Of a DNA stretch of 64,000 nt, positions 33,721 to 45,554 are shown in pieces. Under the pieces are notes generated by a model that saw only the letters and a program-made list of their open reading frames with translations, was not told where the DNA came from and searched no databases. Made by a program: the position numbers and the translations under genes. The DNA is from Pilatotrama ljubarskyi (taxonomy: Eukaryota > Basidiomycota > Agaricomycetes > Polyporales > Polyporaceae), in contig MU277709.1 in NCBI GenBank assembly GCA_022385805.1, positions 10,640-74,639 of the forward strand, given 5' to 3'. Positions within the stretch are counted from its first letter, which is position 1; every line of letters begins with the position of its first letter.

Positions 33721-35080
33721 AGCGAAGGGAGGGAGCCGTCGCTACGACTCGCGCAGGGTGTGGGAGCGTATGTCGAGGAAAAAGGTGGGGGAAAGCGGGC
33801 TACCAATGTCCACTGCGACTCGCAGTTTTATTGCACCTGAGTATCCCCGCGCTGCGGTCGCGACAGAACTTGTCTGTGGACTCAGGTGTCTATCATCAAC
33901 AGTAGTGCGTGTCAGCGGACCCGGTGGGATCTCAGAGATCTTGGAAGCTCAATGTTGGCTGCGCGCCAGAGGAGCGATTCTGATATCCTACGCCGTTCCG
34001 TCCGGGATCCAAGAGGTCGCCCCATCGAGATGGCTGACATTGACCGGAACCGGCGGGTTCTTGGTGGGAGGGACATACGGCGAGTAGCTTCTGGTATGAT
34101 GTTCATCATTGAGGCAGAAGATTCTGACCAGTCGCATGACGACAGAAGCCGAGGCACGAGGCTCATGCCTGCAGGGGGCTCCCACTACTACTCCCGCTGT
34201 CGTCGACCCCACGCTAAGCCATCAGCAGTAGGAACTCAGCCTAGATATCGAACGCCACTGTACCTGCGGTCTTCCCTACGTCAATACAGTCTGTGCGAGT
34301 CTTGCCCACTTATATGGTGCTAGAGCCTGAGGCATCATCTCTGTCGTCGATGTGCAAGGGTGCATACTCACGGCGCTGGAAATCTTGTGTTGGACATGGC
34401 CATGATCATAGCTCTTTCTGTGTGACCGAATGTCTTGGAAACGCCACAAACACAGCACAGGCTGTCTGCAACACCCGGCTTCCCACTCGAACTCGTACCG
34501 TACATCGTATTGCATCAGTCTTCACAAGTCTGTTAACTCAAGGTGAGAGCAGACTCATGGGCCTTTGACAATACTCACCAGGGGGTTCGTACTACGTCAA
34601 ATAAGCGTGTGTCAGATCTCGCGATGGGTCGTCGTCCGCTCTCAAGCACTGGACGCTGGTATTGGCAGGATACAGCCACTGGCCAAGGCCATCTCTGTTC
34701 CCACCGTCTGTCAAACTGCAACTCTGACAGGCCAGGACAATGGGACCACTCTGCCCGCCAGAGTGCTTCACTGACCCGCGATCCCACCTCGCTCGGCTTG
34801 AGGCCCTTCCCCTGGCCGTTGGGGGTTGCTGCTTTGCGTCAGAACAGGTGAGCCACCTCTCGACCCGTCTCGCACACTGATCTGTATGATGCTCATCGAA
34901 ACACATAGCTCACTGTAGTTGCTCATGGCGGCACGCCTTGCCAGGCCGAGCATCAATATAGTACGAGCGATCTCGAGGATAGCGTTTCCGCTGGCAGAGG
35001 ACTTAAACTAGAGGTCGGTATCGGCCTGGGTTCAGATCGAGCAGGCATGCGTATGACATCCTCTGCTGTACAGCCTGAGC
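33721..35080. other. Intergenic, about 1.36 kb
   Basis: This is a divergent spacer between the DUF6533 gene (minus) and the HET gene (plus), so both promoters lie here. I see no coding sequence or clear core promoter element. Confidence 0.5.
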
Positions 35081-36988
35081 ATGCGATTGCTTGACACGCA
35101 CTCCGGCACGTTCGTATGGGTCCACGATCCGACCGAAGCGCGCTACGCCATCCTCTCGCACACCTGGTCTCCGGACGGCGAGCAGTCCTATCAAGAGCTG
35201 CTAGCGATCCAGGATGCACACATCCGCGACGAATCGGAGACACAGCTCTCCATCCTGGATGGCCCCGAGGTATCCTACAAGGTCAAGGGCGCCTGCATGG
35301 CCGCCCGCGCTGACGGGTACAGGCTGATCTGGATAGACTCGTGCTGCATCGACAAGTCGAGCAGCGCCGAGCTGTCCGAGGCCATCAACTCCATGTTTGA
35401 GTGGTACCGCATCGCGAGCGTCTGCTACGCGTACCTGTCCGACGTGGAGGACGACGACGACTGGCTGGCGTCGGACTCCCAGTTCGCTTCTAGCAGATGG
35501 CATACGCGCGGCTGGACACTGCAGGAGCTCATCGCCCCGGACGTCGTCGTCTTCCTCACCCAACGTTGGAACGCGTTCGGCACGAAGACGACGCTTGCGG
35601 AGACGCTGGAAGCAATCACCGCCGTCGACCGCGAAGTCCTGACGGGCGAGGCCGCGCTCCACTCTGTCAGCGTCGCGCGAAGGATGTCCTGGGCGTCGAA
35701 ACGCAAAACAACAAGGATCGAGGACGAGGCGTACGCGCTCATGGGCATCTTCGGAGTGAGTCTTCCCACTATCTATGGCGAGGGCCGCCGCGCGTTCCTC
35801 CGGCTGCAGGAGGAGATCCTGAGGACCATTCCGGACCACAGCATATTCGCATGGCGCCGCCCCCTCACTCAGACAAAGATGCTGCCAGGCGGATGGGGCC
35901 TCCTTGCGAGTTCTCCTGCGGACTACGAGAATGCGGCCGATATCACGCCCATCTCGCACTACGACTTCGCATCCCGACTCGAGCTGCGCGATGCAACAGT
36001 GCTCCCTTCGCCACAATACGCGATCACCCCCCACGGCATCCGGATCCGACTCTATGCCGCGTACTCACATCATCTCGCGCACCTGCCTGCGTTCGTCGGC
36101 TGCCCGGCACGAGCTTGTTCGGCTGACAGCGTCGAGAGCAAGGGTGGATCTGGCTACGACTTTTGCGCGATCCTCCCCTGTCAAGACGCGTCCAGACGGC
36201 TGGTCGCCCTACCGCTCTGCATTTCCTGCGACCCGGGTGCGCCAGGCCTCCTCGTAGGCACTTGCCGCGAGGACTTCGTGTCCTGCGACGTCACAGCGCG
36301 GACGTTCTCCGTAGACCCTGACGACCTCCTTACGTGCCGGTCGAGGTTCTCGGTCATGGAGCTCTGCATCCAGGTCTCGCTCGCGCTCCCGCATACCCGG
36401 CCAGTCGACGGCCAAGCTGGGTGGGCATGCTCAGAAGCGCGATGGAGTCGCCTGAGGCTCGCGGCGTATCCGTGGTGCTTCTCCGTCCTCTCTAGGCAGG
36501 GGTACCGCCTTTCGTACGAACCGCCTCTCCCTCCCAGGCCGTACGAGCGCCGCCATTCGCATACCCTCGATCTTGTAGACCGTTCGATTCCTCGCGCTCT
36601 CCGCGACATTGTCTCCATCCACATCGACCTCGATTGGTCCAATGAACCGCACCGGGACGCCACAGTAGTGCCGACGTTCCGAGTCTCCTATAACTCGAAG
36701 CCCGGGTCGCTGATCGCACCCGGCGCCGCTGCGGAGCGGTCTGCATTAGAATCCCGACGGCTGTCATGCGCCTGCGGGGCGGCCGAGGCGCATTCGCACG
36801 TCTCCTCGTCGGGCTCCCAGAAGATCGCGTGGGCGCAGTTCGAGCTGCAGCACGCCGCGGACGTCGCTCCAGGATCCCTGCGTTTGATCTTGACGCAGCA
36901 GCACCGGTCAGACGATGCGAGTGGCGAGGACTTCTGGCTGACAGTAGAGCTGTCCGGACGTTTCTTCGAGGAGCGGGAGCCGCCATAA
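35081..36988 (+). CDS. HET-domain (heterokaryon incompatibility) protein
   Basis: A single uninterrupted frame of 635 residues starts MRLLDTHSGTFVWV. All three conserved HET blocks are present: YAILSHTW (residues 22-29), IDSCCIDKSSSAELSEAINS with YAYLSD (about 88-127), and WHTRGWTLQELIAP (about 140-155). The latter half (PDHSIFAWR, GLLASSPADYENA) matches the usual extension of basidiomycete HET proteins. Ascomycete HET proteins trigger cell death after fusion of unlike hyphae. In basidiomycetes the family is large and mostly untested. No STAND ATPase or repeat domain is fused to it, and no partner NLR gene lies next to it. The lack of introns is unlike the neighbouring genes. Confidence 0.92.
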   Translation: MRLLDTHSGTFVWVHDPTEARYAILSHTWSPDGEQSYQELLAIQDAHIRDESETQLSILDGPEVSYKVKGACMAARADGYRLIWIDSCCIDKSSSAELSEAINSMFEWYRIASVCYAYLSDVEDDDDWLASDSQFASSRWHTRGWTLQELIAPDVVVFLTQRWNAFGTKTTLAETLEAITAVDREVLTGEAALHSVSVARRMSWASKRKTTRIEDEAYALMGIFGVSLPTIYGEGRRAFLRLQEEILRTIPDHSIFAWRRPLTQTKMLPGGWGLLASSPADYENAADITPISHYDFASRLELRDATVLPSPQYAITPHGIRIRLYAAYSHHLAHLPAFVGCPARACSADSVESKGGSGYDFCAILPCQDASRRLVALPLCISCDPGAPGLLVGTCREDFVSCDVTARTFSVDPDDLLTCRSRFSVMELCIQVSLALPHTRPVDGQAGWACSEARWSRLRLAAYPWCFSVLSRQGYRLSYEPPLPPRPYERRHSHTLDLVDRSIPRALRDIVSIHIDLDWSNEPHRDATVVPTFRVSYNSKPGSLIAPGAAAERSALESRRLSCACGAAEAHSHVSSSGSQKIAWAQFELQHAADVAPGSLRLILTQQHRSDDASGEDFWLTVELSGRFFEEREPP

Positions 36989-37672
36989 GTTCAGTCGTCA
37001 AGAGCTGAAGTACTCGTCGATCGCTCAGCACTAATTCGCCTTGGGTCCTTTCATACGGAATACGGACAGAGCAACACATTGAGTCTCTCTGACCGTTCGC
37101 CGTGAGTATGGTGAGCATGTCGGTCTTAGTCTATGACACGCTGAAGACTCACTCGTAACGACAGGCATCGTTATCGCGGTATCGTGTCCAGTACTCGCGG
37201 TACGACGATCCGTTCGGAGGCAGTTTCAAGTGCTGAGGTCGCTTCCGAAGCTGCCGCCGTTGATACCATACATTTCCGGAGACAGCATGGGTGACGTATA
37301 CACGCTCAACGTAGGCACCGAAATCGAGAGTGCGGACGCTGTACGATCATGAGCTGGGTTGAGAAGCGTGCGGCGTGATAATATACAGGTGGCTGATGGT
37401 TGTGTAATAGTAGTAGACGACCTGCTCTATGCCGAGGCGACGTAGCGCATTAGCTATGATGACTGTAGTAGTACGTACGTGTAAGTGTCTCCCGCCGCGT
37501 CCTACGACCGCGTCCCAGCAGAGTTAGCTAGCTCGAACCCACATCGACGACGCGTTGACCATATGCAGCTCGCAATGAGTGCAGTCCAAAAATCTGAGGC
37601 CGTTGAACGGCCGGCGCCTTATGCCATAGAAAGTCTCCAAAGACAGAACACGGGATAGAGCTCCTCGCTGGC
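36989..37672. other. Intergenic, 684 bp
   Basis: The HET gene and Lon converge on this stretch. It is AT-richer than its neighbours, with several GTAGTAGTA-like short runs near 37400-37490. I see no gene. Confidence 0.5.
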
Positions 37673-40600
37673 TCACAGAGAGAGCGTATCCTTCCAGCGC
37701 TCTGCGATGGGCTCACCACGGAAGACCTCATAGAGGACCTCCCTGACGTGTTCGACGTAGACGAAGCGGATGCCGGTCTTCACGCTCTCCGGCACGTTCT
37801 CCTCAATGTCTGGCCGGTTGCCTGCGGGCGCAATGATGGTCTTGATGCCCGCGCGGTGCGCGGCGAGGATCTTCTCCTTCAGGCCGCCGACCGGGAGTAC
37901 CATGCCCACAAGCGAGATCTCGCCCGTCATCGCTGTTGGTTGAGTAGATGAGCATCAAATATACCAAGAAAGCGAGACGGAAGGTTGACACTCACCAATG
38001 TCGGGGTTGATCTTCGTCTTGGTGAAGAGCGACACGAAGGCGGAAAGGAGCGCCGTGCCTGCGCTCGGGCCCTCCTTGCCGATACTGCCCTCGGGCATGT
38101 GTACATGGATGTCCTTGTCGGCGAGGAAGATCTCTTCTGGCGACTTGGTGATACCGAGCTCGTACGCGTGGGCCTTCGTCCAGGACAGCGCGATCTGTGC
38201 GCTCTCCCTGATGACCTCGCCGAGCTTACCGGTGAGCTGGAGGTTGCCCTTGCCGGGCGTCGACTATGGAACGATGTACGGTGAGTGACTTGATGACCGA
38301 CGAACGCACTTCAGTCAAACTCACCAGAGCTTCGATGGGCATAACGGCCCCTGAACCGTTTCCGAGGTATCCAAGGCCAGTGCTGACGCCTGCAGGAGGC
38401 GCCTGCACGTACAGCCTGTCCTTGTGGTAGACCGGCGGGCCGACATAGTCCTTCAGGTTCTCCGGGGTGATCCGAACGTGGACGGTCTCGGGCACCTTCA
38501 TCGGCTTCCGCTCTACGGTCGTCACGATACGCTCCTTGTCCTCCTTCTCGGCTTCGGACTGGTGAGGAGTTGATGTCTCGGGAGCTCCAGGAGTATCTGG
38601 CGGCGCATCCTGCTTCTCCACAGTAGTCGCAGCCTTAGCAGAGTCGTCTTCAGGCTTGCTGGTATCAGCCGCAGCAGAGGAGGCTTCTGCAGGGGCCGCG
38701 GTTGCGGACTCAGGCTCGGGGAACACCTCTTCGCCGAGGTCTTGAACGATCTTCAGCGCAGCTTTCCGATAGATCTGAACGCAAGACCTGTCAGCGACAA
38801 GCCTCATAATATCTCGAGCTGCAACAGACCTTGTCGATATGCTTCTTCAAGTTGCGGACGCCACTCTCGCGGCAGTAGTACTTGATGAGAACGTCGACTG
38901 CTGTGGGCTCGAGCTGGACATCCGCCTCCTTCAATCCAGCAGCCTCCTTTGCCTGAGGACCGAGGTACTTGGAGGCGATCTGCGCCTTCTCCTCAGAGAC
39001 GTAGCCGCTCACTTCGAGCACCTCCATGCGGTCAAGCAGAGGCGCGGGAATGGTGTCGAGCATGTTGGCTGACAGCGAACTATTGAGCATCGGTGATACA
39101 GTCTTCTAAGACATCAAGGCTTACCTGTGCAAACGAAGAGGACCCGCGAGAGATCGACAGGAACATCCATGCTGCAAATCGACATGAGCTGGACCTCTCG
39201 CATACAGGACATAGATGACTCACTAGTGGTCGAGGAAAGCGGTGTTCTGCTCCGGGTCCAGCATCTCTAGTAATGCGCTCGCCGGATCTCCATTGTGACC
39301 GCGACCAATCTTGTCAACTTCGTCAATGAGCACAAGCGGATTTTCCGTGCCCACGCGCTTCAGAGCCTGAATGATCTTGCCCGGAAGTGCACTGTACAGA
39401 GTCAGCGTCCAGCCCCCACTATCGAGGAGATGTGACGTACCCAACGTATGTACGCCTATGGCCCTTGATCTCCGCGACATCGGTCAGACCTCCGACGGAG
39501 AAACGGAAGAACTGGCGATTCAGGGCGCGTGCGATAGACTTGCCAATGGACGTCTTGCCAACGCCGGGAGGGCCAACAAGGCAAATGATCTTGCCTTCGA
39601 CTGTACCGCGGAGCTTGCCGACGGCGAGGAACTCAAGGATGCGGTCCTTAACGTCCTTCAGGCCGTAATGATCCTCATCCAGGACCTTCTGCGCGTGTGA
39701 GATTGAGTAGTTCTCCCGCGAGTGCCGACCCCAGGGAATCTAGGTCCAGGCGTGTGAGCACACGAGTCACGATAACGTCCACAACACAAACAACACACCT
39801 GAGTGAGCCACTCCAAGTAGTTCCGAGTGACGTTCGCCTCCGACGCGGCGGGCTCGAGGTGCATGAGCTTGTTGAGCTCTTCGTCGAAGACCTTGCGGAC
39901 GGCCTCGGGCATCTTGAGGGCGGCAGCGCGTTCCTTGAACTTCTCAATCAGCTTGTCCTTGCCGTCCGACTCCATGCCGAGCTCCTTCTTGATGCCCTTG
40001 AGCTGCTCCATGAGGTAGTACTCGCGCTGGCGCTTCGCGATCTTGCTGTCGACGTCGCGTGCGAGCTTGCTCTGGAGCTGTGCGTTAATGAGCTCCTTCT
40101 TGAGTACGAGCAAGGCCTTGCGCAGCCGGTCATCGACGGCGAGACTCTCAAGGACGTCCTGCAGCTCGTTCGGGTCGCCGGTAGACACAGCCGCAGCAAA
40201 GTCCGCCAACTTATCGGGCTCGTCGAAGACGTTCGATGCAACCTGGTTGATCGAAAAGTTCGCAATCTGGTCCCGGAAGAGCGGGTTAAGCTGGGCGATG
40301 TCTTTGAACACAGAGACGATCTCCGACATGAACGCGCGGATGTACTGATCGTCCTTGTTGTACGGCAGAGTAGACAGATTCTCCACGTTAACCACGGACA
40401 CCGAGTATTTCTCCAGGAACGACGTCTGCATAGTCATCGGCGGACCTTCGCGCTCAGGAGGAGGCGTCGGGAGCTGAGCCTCTGAGTCCTTCGCGGAGTC
40501 CTCTTCAACGTTCTCGACTGGTTGGACCTTGGCAGTCTGGCCTCCCTTGACAAGTTCTGTGATTCGGATGCGACGGTGCGGGTAAAGGACTGCAGTCAGG

Positions 40601-41367
40601 CCCTCTTCCTTCTCGTCCTCCTTGGTGCTCGCAGCCGTGAAGACGCTAGTGATCTGCGCGAAAACTCCCACAGGGTGTACCGACTTGATGTCCGTGATAA
40701 TGTCACTGTCCGCATTCTCATCCTTGAGCAGGAAGGCACCGAGGTAGGGCTGGCCGCGACGCATCATCTCCTTAATGGCTGCAACGACCTCGGGGTTCCG
40801 GATGACGACGGCTTTGTAGAAACCGGGGAAGAGGGGACGACGAGCGATAGGCAGAGCAAGAACCTGAGGGTACGATTCCGGGACCGATTGTTTAGAGATT
40901 GACGTAGGCGAGTGAGACGGGTTGTTAGGAGGGGGCGAAGGCGGTGGATCCGCCTTGTCTGAACCGTCTCCGGAGGACGAGGACGAGGATGGAGGTGTTG
41001 AGGGTGGAGAGGATGCCGGTGGCGGAGACTGGCCATCCTCGGACCCGTCTAATCGTACGCCTGTCTGTGATGAGTTTGTCCGGTCAGGCGAATCATTCGA
41101 CTGCTGATCGCGCGGGTTGCCGGACTTCGAGTTGTTTACCCAACGCGGCAAGCGGAGTGCGGCTGTAGGCGTGTAATCCGTCACGGTGGACGAGCAGAAT
41201 GCCCGCCTTGAACTAATGAACGCTCCCGAGACATAGAGGGCTCCTTGAGAGGGACCTGCGAGCCTTGGCGGCACCGTCCACCTGGACGGACCCGGGTCGC
41301 ATAACCGGCGACCACATGCCCGCGCAGAGGAGCCTGTTGCTGCTCGTATGCTTCCAAGGATGTTCAT
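37673..41367 (-). CDS. PIM1: Mitochondrial Lon protease (Pim1)
   Basis: This minus-strand gene has about seven introns and encodes an ATP-dependent serine protease of the mitochondrial matrix. The start [19 protein letters not shown] (41367) gives an Arg/Ser-rich presequence. The N-terminal substrate domain begins [20 protein letters not shown]. The AAA+ core has Walker [10 protein letters not shown] (near 39565), Walker [10 protein letters not shown] and the [18 protein letters not shown] block. The C-terminal protease has catalytic Ser in GPSAGTAF (near 38065) and Lys in [11 protein letters not shown] (near 37880), ending WKDTLSL. Two long disordered Pro/Ser/Glu inserts are present, one after the presequence and one between the AAA+ and protease domains ([20 protein letters not shown]). 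Inserts at these sites are common in fungal Lon. An upstream in-frame extension of 147 codons crosses the promoter and is unlikely to be translated. Confidence 0.95.
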
Positions 41368-41755
41368 GCGCTCCGCAGGGAGAGTAGGGGAACCTGCCTG
41401 AGGCTGCCGAGTATCCGAGGCGAGGCCAGGAAAGAAAGCAGAGGAAGATGGGGGAAGGGAAAGAGAGGGAGGAGAAAGAGGATGAGCAAATCCGGGACGA
41501 AGATGCGTCAGACAGCGTCGGCGCTGTGACGCGTCACCTTGATTAGATAGCACGCGGGTCGCGCTTATCTGATAAGATGCAGCTGTGGCCCAAAAACACC
41601 AGATAAGATTAGATGCACTGTCTCGCTCTCGAGAGTGCATCCTGGGAGACCAGCTGAGATGATTTACGTTACCGCACGCTCGCTGGCATACACACGCCGC
41701 TCGACGTCCACCTCGCCCGGATGCCCTTCCCCTCGTATCCCGCATAGTACTCTGA
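41368..41755. promoter_or_regulatory. Divergent promoter shared by Lon and a nuclear-protein gene
   Basis: The two ATGs are 388 bases apart and point outward. Inside are a palindromic GATA pair, CTTATCTGATAAG, at 41564-41576, another AGATAAG at 41601-41607, and TGACGCGTCA at 41527-41536, which contains the ACGCGT core of an MluI cell-cycle box. GATA factors bind (A/T)GATA(A/G). I infer co-regulation of the pair; no binding is shown. Confidence 0.55.
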
Positions 41756-44700
41756 ATGGCAGAGAAATCCGCAATAGCAGCCAGGAACGCGGAAAGGAAT
41801 AATGACAAGCTGTTTCCTGTACTTCAAAAGAGCCTCTCGGGCGACGAGCCGATGGACTACGCTGCGGCTACGGAGAAGCTGGTGATATGGCTGAGCAGAG
41901 ACAAGGCGTACTATCCGAAGGCGAGACCCATGGTAAGTGTACAACGTTCTGCATGAAGCGCTGTCCGACCGATATGCACCTCATCTAGATCGTTGGATTG
42001 ATCGAGGTACGGCCGCTCTCCCTTTGTCCTAGATCTCGAACTAACGTCAAGAGATGGAAGACCGCGCTTGAGACTGTACGGCGCCATAACACACCACCAG
42101 GCGCCCCCTTCCATATCTCCAGATGTCCGCGGGACCTCAGGCTGTGGGCAGAGCCGTACGTCAAGCTCGTCCGGACCGTGGTTCCATTCATCCTGCTCTT
42201 CCCGGAGCAACACCTCCAGCGTGAGTTTGTCCCACGCCAATTCATTCCCATGGTCTACTCACCTTCCTACCACCGTATCTCCTATAAGTGCGTCTGCGTG
42301 CGTTGATACAGACCATATGTGACAATGTTGATGGCTTCCTATCGCAGCAAACGCTCTATCCGCCAACCACCGTCAGCAGCCCCGTATCCTCGTAAGTGTT
42401 CTCTTCACGCGCCCACCGCAAGTTGCAAGCAGTATGCCTCATCACTCACCGCCGCAAAGTACGCGGCGGTGAGAGATGGGTCGTACATGTACGTTGGCCT
42501 GCGATTCGATACAACAGGGGCACATCGTTTGAGTGGGAGAGGCTGACATCATTGATAGCGTGACTGGTACACCGAGGACGCCTCTCTCCCCCGTAGCTCC
42601 TCTGTCCGGACAGAGTCCCGCAGTTACCGTTCACAGTGTCCTGCACAACCCTACACAAGCGCCGAGTACAACTGAAGAGCAGAAGAAGGCGATCACGGTT
42701 CCACCTCAGGCGAGGACCATATCACCCGTCCGCGCAGCGCCCACCGCTCCTTTTCCAGTACCTCCAGCGACGGCTCCGCCGACAGTTCCTGTCGCTGCAC
42801 CCACGACCGTCGTTCAACCGCCAGTCCCGGTGTCCGCACCTCTTGCAGTCCGGCCCCTGCCGCGTACGAACAGCGTGAGAGCCGCTTCCCTAGGGAACCT
42901 TCCCACTCAAACGTCCGCTCAAGCGACAGCACCTTCCCCAAGCCAGACTACGACCTTGGCAGTCGCAGCGGAACCCATGATGAGTTCTGAGCAGGCACGT
43001 CACAAGGCGAAGAGGAGGAAGACGATTCCGATCGACCTGGACTTTATCGAGGCAGACCTCAACTGGTACAAGGACAAGCGATCGACCGAGACGACCTCGG
43101 GTCAGCAGGACGTGGGCAGTACGGCGGCGAGTACGGTTGCATCTACACCGTCTCTGATCACCGAGAACGCAAGTCCTGTCGTGGCACCGTCCACAGCGCC
43201 AGCCGATATTCCCGGGCCTGCAGGTCAGTCGGTTGCGCATAGCGAAGAAGCCCCGCCTATCCCAATACCAGCGGAGAACACGCCTTTTGTGATGTCTCGT
43301 TCACCTTCTATCCCTCTGAAAGACGTGGTCCGTCCATCTTCCGGCAACCCCAGCGTGACGCCCGAGAGCGCAGCTTCCAACGTGTCTGCAAAGCCACCAC
43401 CGGCGCCCCAATCGCCCACCATACTTGGCCCATCCCTCACGAGACGCCCTTCGGATGTCTCCGCTCCGGCTGTGGTGACAGAAGACGCGGCGCAAGCATC
43501 CTCGTCGAAGGTGTCTTCACTGCAAGCGGGTGAGAAACTGCCGTCTCCGCTCTCATCGAAGCAGGTCAGGAAGCGGAAGAGGGGCCCTCCGGGGCTGAAG
43601 TTCCTCCCTGTGTCGACTCCCGAAGGACTACCTCCGGAGGCCATGGTCATAAACGAAACGAAGGACGATGGCTCAACGACGACGCGGGAGTCTTCGACTA
43701 CTGCTGCTCTCCCATCTATGCCTCCCCCGTCACAGCCTGTCAGCATGCCTGCGTCTCCGGAGGATGCCCGTCCAGATGCGCAACGGGCCGCTGCTCCTGG
43801 TCGTAATCTCGAAGATACTACCACAACTGTCGAGTCGCCGGTACCAATGGACGTGGACATCAATTCTCCGAGTCGTACAGCCGACATTACCGCCACGGAA
43901 GCCACTATGGCCAGCTCTAGCCACAAAGATGCGACCACGGAGGACGCGGAGATGCGGGACTTGCCGAGTGTCGCCGCGACGGAAGAGCCTTTGGCCACCT
44001 CGTTGGCCTCATCTCCGGACAAGAGGGCTGCCACACCACTCTTCCTTCCATCATCCAGGGAGTCGTCTACGAGCATGTATGCCAAGGTCTCTGGACAAGG
44101 TGAACTCAAGCCCCCTGAGCAACCTGCTGTTGACGGCTCTTCGTCGTCCGTTGACAACGAGGGTAAATTACACCAGAGTGCGCTTCTCCTTACCACGCTT
44201 AAACCGGTTTTCTAGCTGCCACGGAACGCGTCAACGGACAAGCTACTCCCCACGACGACCAAGCAGATACCCTCTCACCCTTCGTCTCCGCATCCGCACG
44301 CGTACTCACCATCATACGCGGCGCCTCGTCCATGACGCCTGCTAACGAACCGGTCATCCTGGAGTTCGAGCTTTCCGCGGAAGAGCTCGAACAAGTCGCC
44401 CGATGGAAAGACCGTGGCAACCACGCTCAGTATGTACCTGCAGATCGTTCAACTGTGTTGCAAAGACTGACGCAGGCACTTGCAGCGATCTTTCAGACAG
44501 TCTATGTGTTTCAGTCGTGTCATACTTCGTCTCGCAGTGCGTCCATGAGTCTTCAGACTCGCCGGACGCGGAGGGGATATCCGACATCACGAAATGTGGT
44601 CGTCCGGCGCCTTGGCCGCAGGACGGGACGGCATTTATGTTCCTGAACGACGGCGAGGGCCCCGACCGCTTCTCAATCTCTCCGCCTTTCATTGTATGTG

Positions 44701-45038
44701 CCCGTCATCGCGAACTTGCGAGATGTGCTGACAGTTGATAACGCTTACAGACCACCGTTGACAAGTGTGTCGACCTGGGCGCGCGCAGCCTACGCCCCGG
44801 GACAAACGCTCTCCATCTGTTCCAGTACCGCGACCACTCCGACCGGGTCTTCGCCGCGCTCCTGCACCATCCGACCCGCGCACAACTCGCTGAGCTGCAG
44901 GCCGCACGCGCCAAGGAGCACGAATGGCGGCAGTTCATCGACGGACTGGGCAGGATCGAGCTTCGTGTGCCGCGGCTCTTCCCGCCGTCGATACTTACGG
45001 TCGCGAACGGTGTGAACGGCGTCGCGAGTAATGGCTAA
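41756..45038 (+). CDS. Nuclear-looking protein with C-terminal PINIT-like domain (copy A)
   Basis: Exon 1 starts [20 protein letters not shown] at 41756 and ends at the GTAAGT at 41934. Several small exons follow ([20 protein letters not shown] with [14 protein letters not shown]), but their joins around 42000-42540 are unclear. A long Pro/Ser/Thr-rich exon (42540-44165) contains two basic, NLS-like patches ([13 protein letters not shown] and [12 protein letters not shown]). The C-terminal region has [34 protein letters not shown], then [20 protein letters not shown] with [16 protein letters not shown], and ends NGVASNG. The pattern of an asparagine-centred strand ([10 protein letters not shown]) after a D-rich turn resembles the PINIT domain of PIAS/Siz proteins, but no SP-RING finger is present. 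The function is unknown; the PINIT likeness is my inference. Confidence 0.7.
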
Positions 45039-45554
45039 CTCGCTCGTAACACTAGTCTGACTTTGTGAGTGTCGTATTGGCCCCGCGAGGACCGTTTGCC
45101 GTAGTAGACGTACAGCCGTTGTAACGTGTAGATAACTGTACTATAAGTAGTGTCGTATGCGTGCTGTCCATGTAATTGTTGTTCTTGCTTTCGTCTACAG
45201 ATGATGCGGTATGAAATGCTATGCGGATATGGCCAATAAGGTATTCGCCTCGGTATGCGGGTATCGCGCCGCCGGTCATGTCGTTCCGTCACCCAACTCC
45301 CCTCCTCCGCAGTGCGGTCTCGGACGTTCTCCAGTCGAGCACGGCCACGTCAGCTGAGTTACGCTTGATCGCATTCCCACTGATGAGGTTCGCCCGAGGC
45401 CAGGCCTATGTCAGGTCAGACCTTGCAAGTCGAGTAACAGATGGCAGGATGCTTGCCGGAGGCCGGAGGAAGAGAAGCAGAGCGCTTCATGAGACCGTTT
45501 GCCCGGGATGAGGTTTCGGACTCGGGGACCAGGAAAGCAGACTAGATGCTAACT
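45039..45554. other. Intergenic between the two convergent PINIT-like genes
   Basis: These 516 bases separate the stop codons of copies A and B. I see no gene, and no inverted repeat large enough to suggest a recent inverted duplication at the DNA level. Confidence 0.5.

Noticed and set aside
39697..40485. A 262-codon frame antisense to Lon
   Set aside because: The minus strand encodes the well-conserved Lon N-domain here, so the plus-strand frame is a shadow.
41368..41808. 147-codon upstream extension of Lon
   Set aside because: It crosses the divergent promoter and the start of the neighbouring gene. The ATG at 41367 begins a normal mitochondrial presequence.
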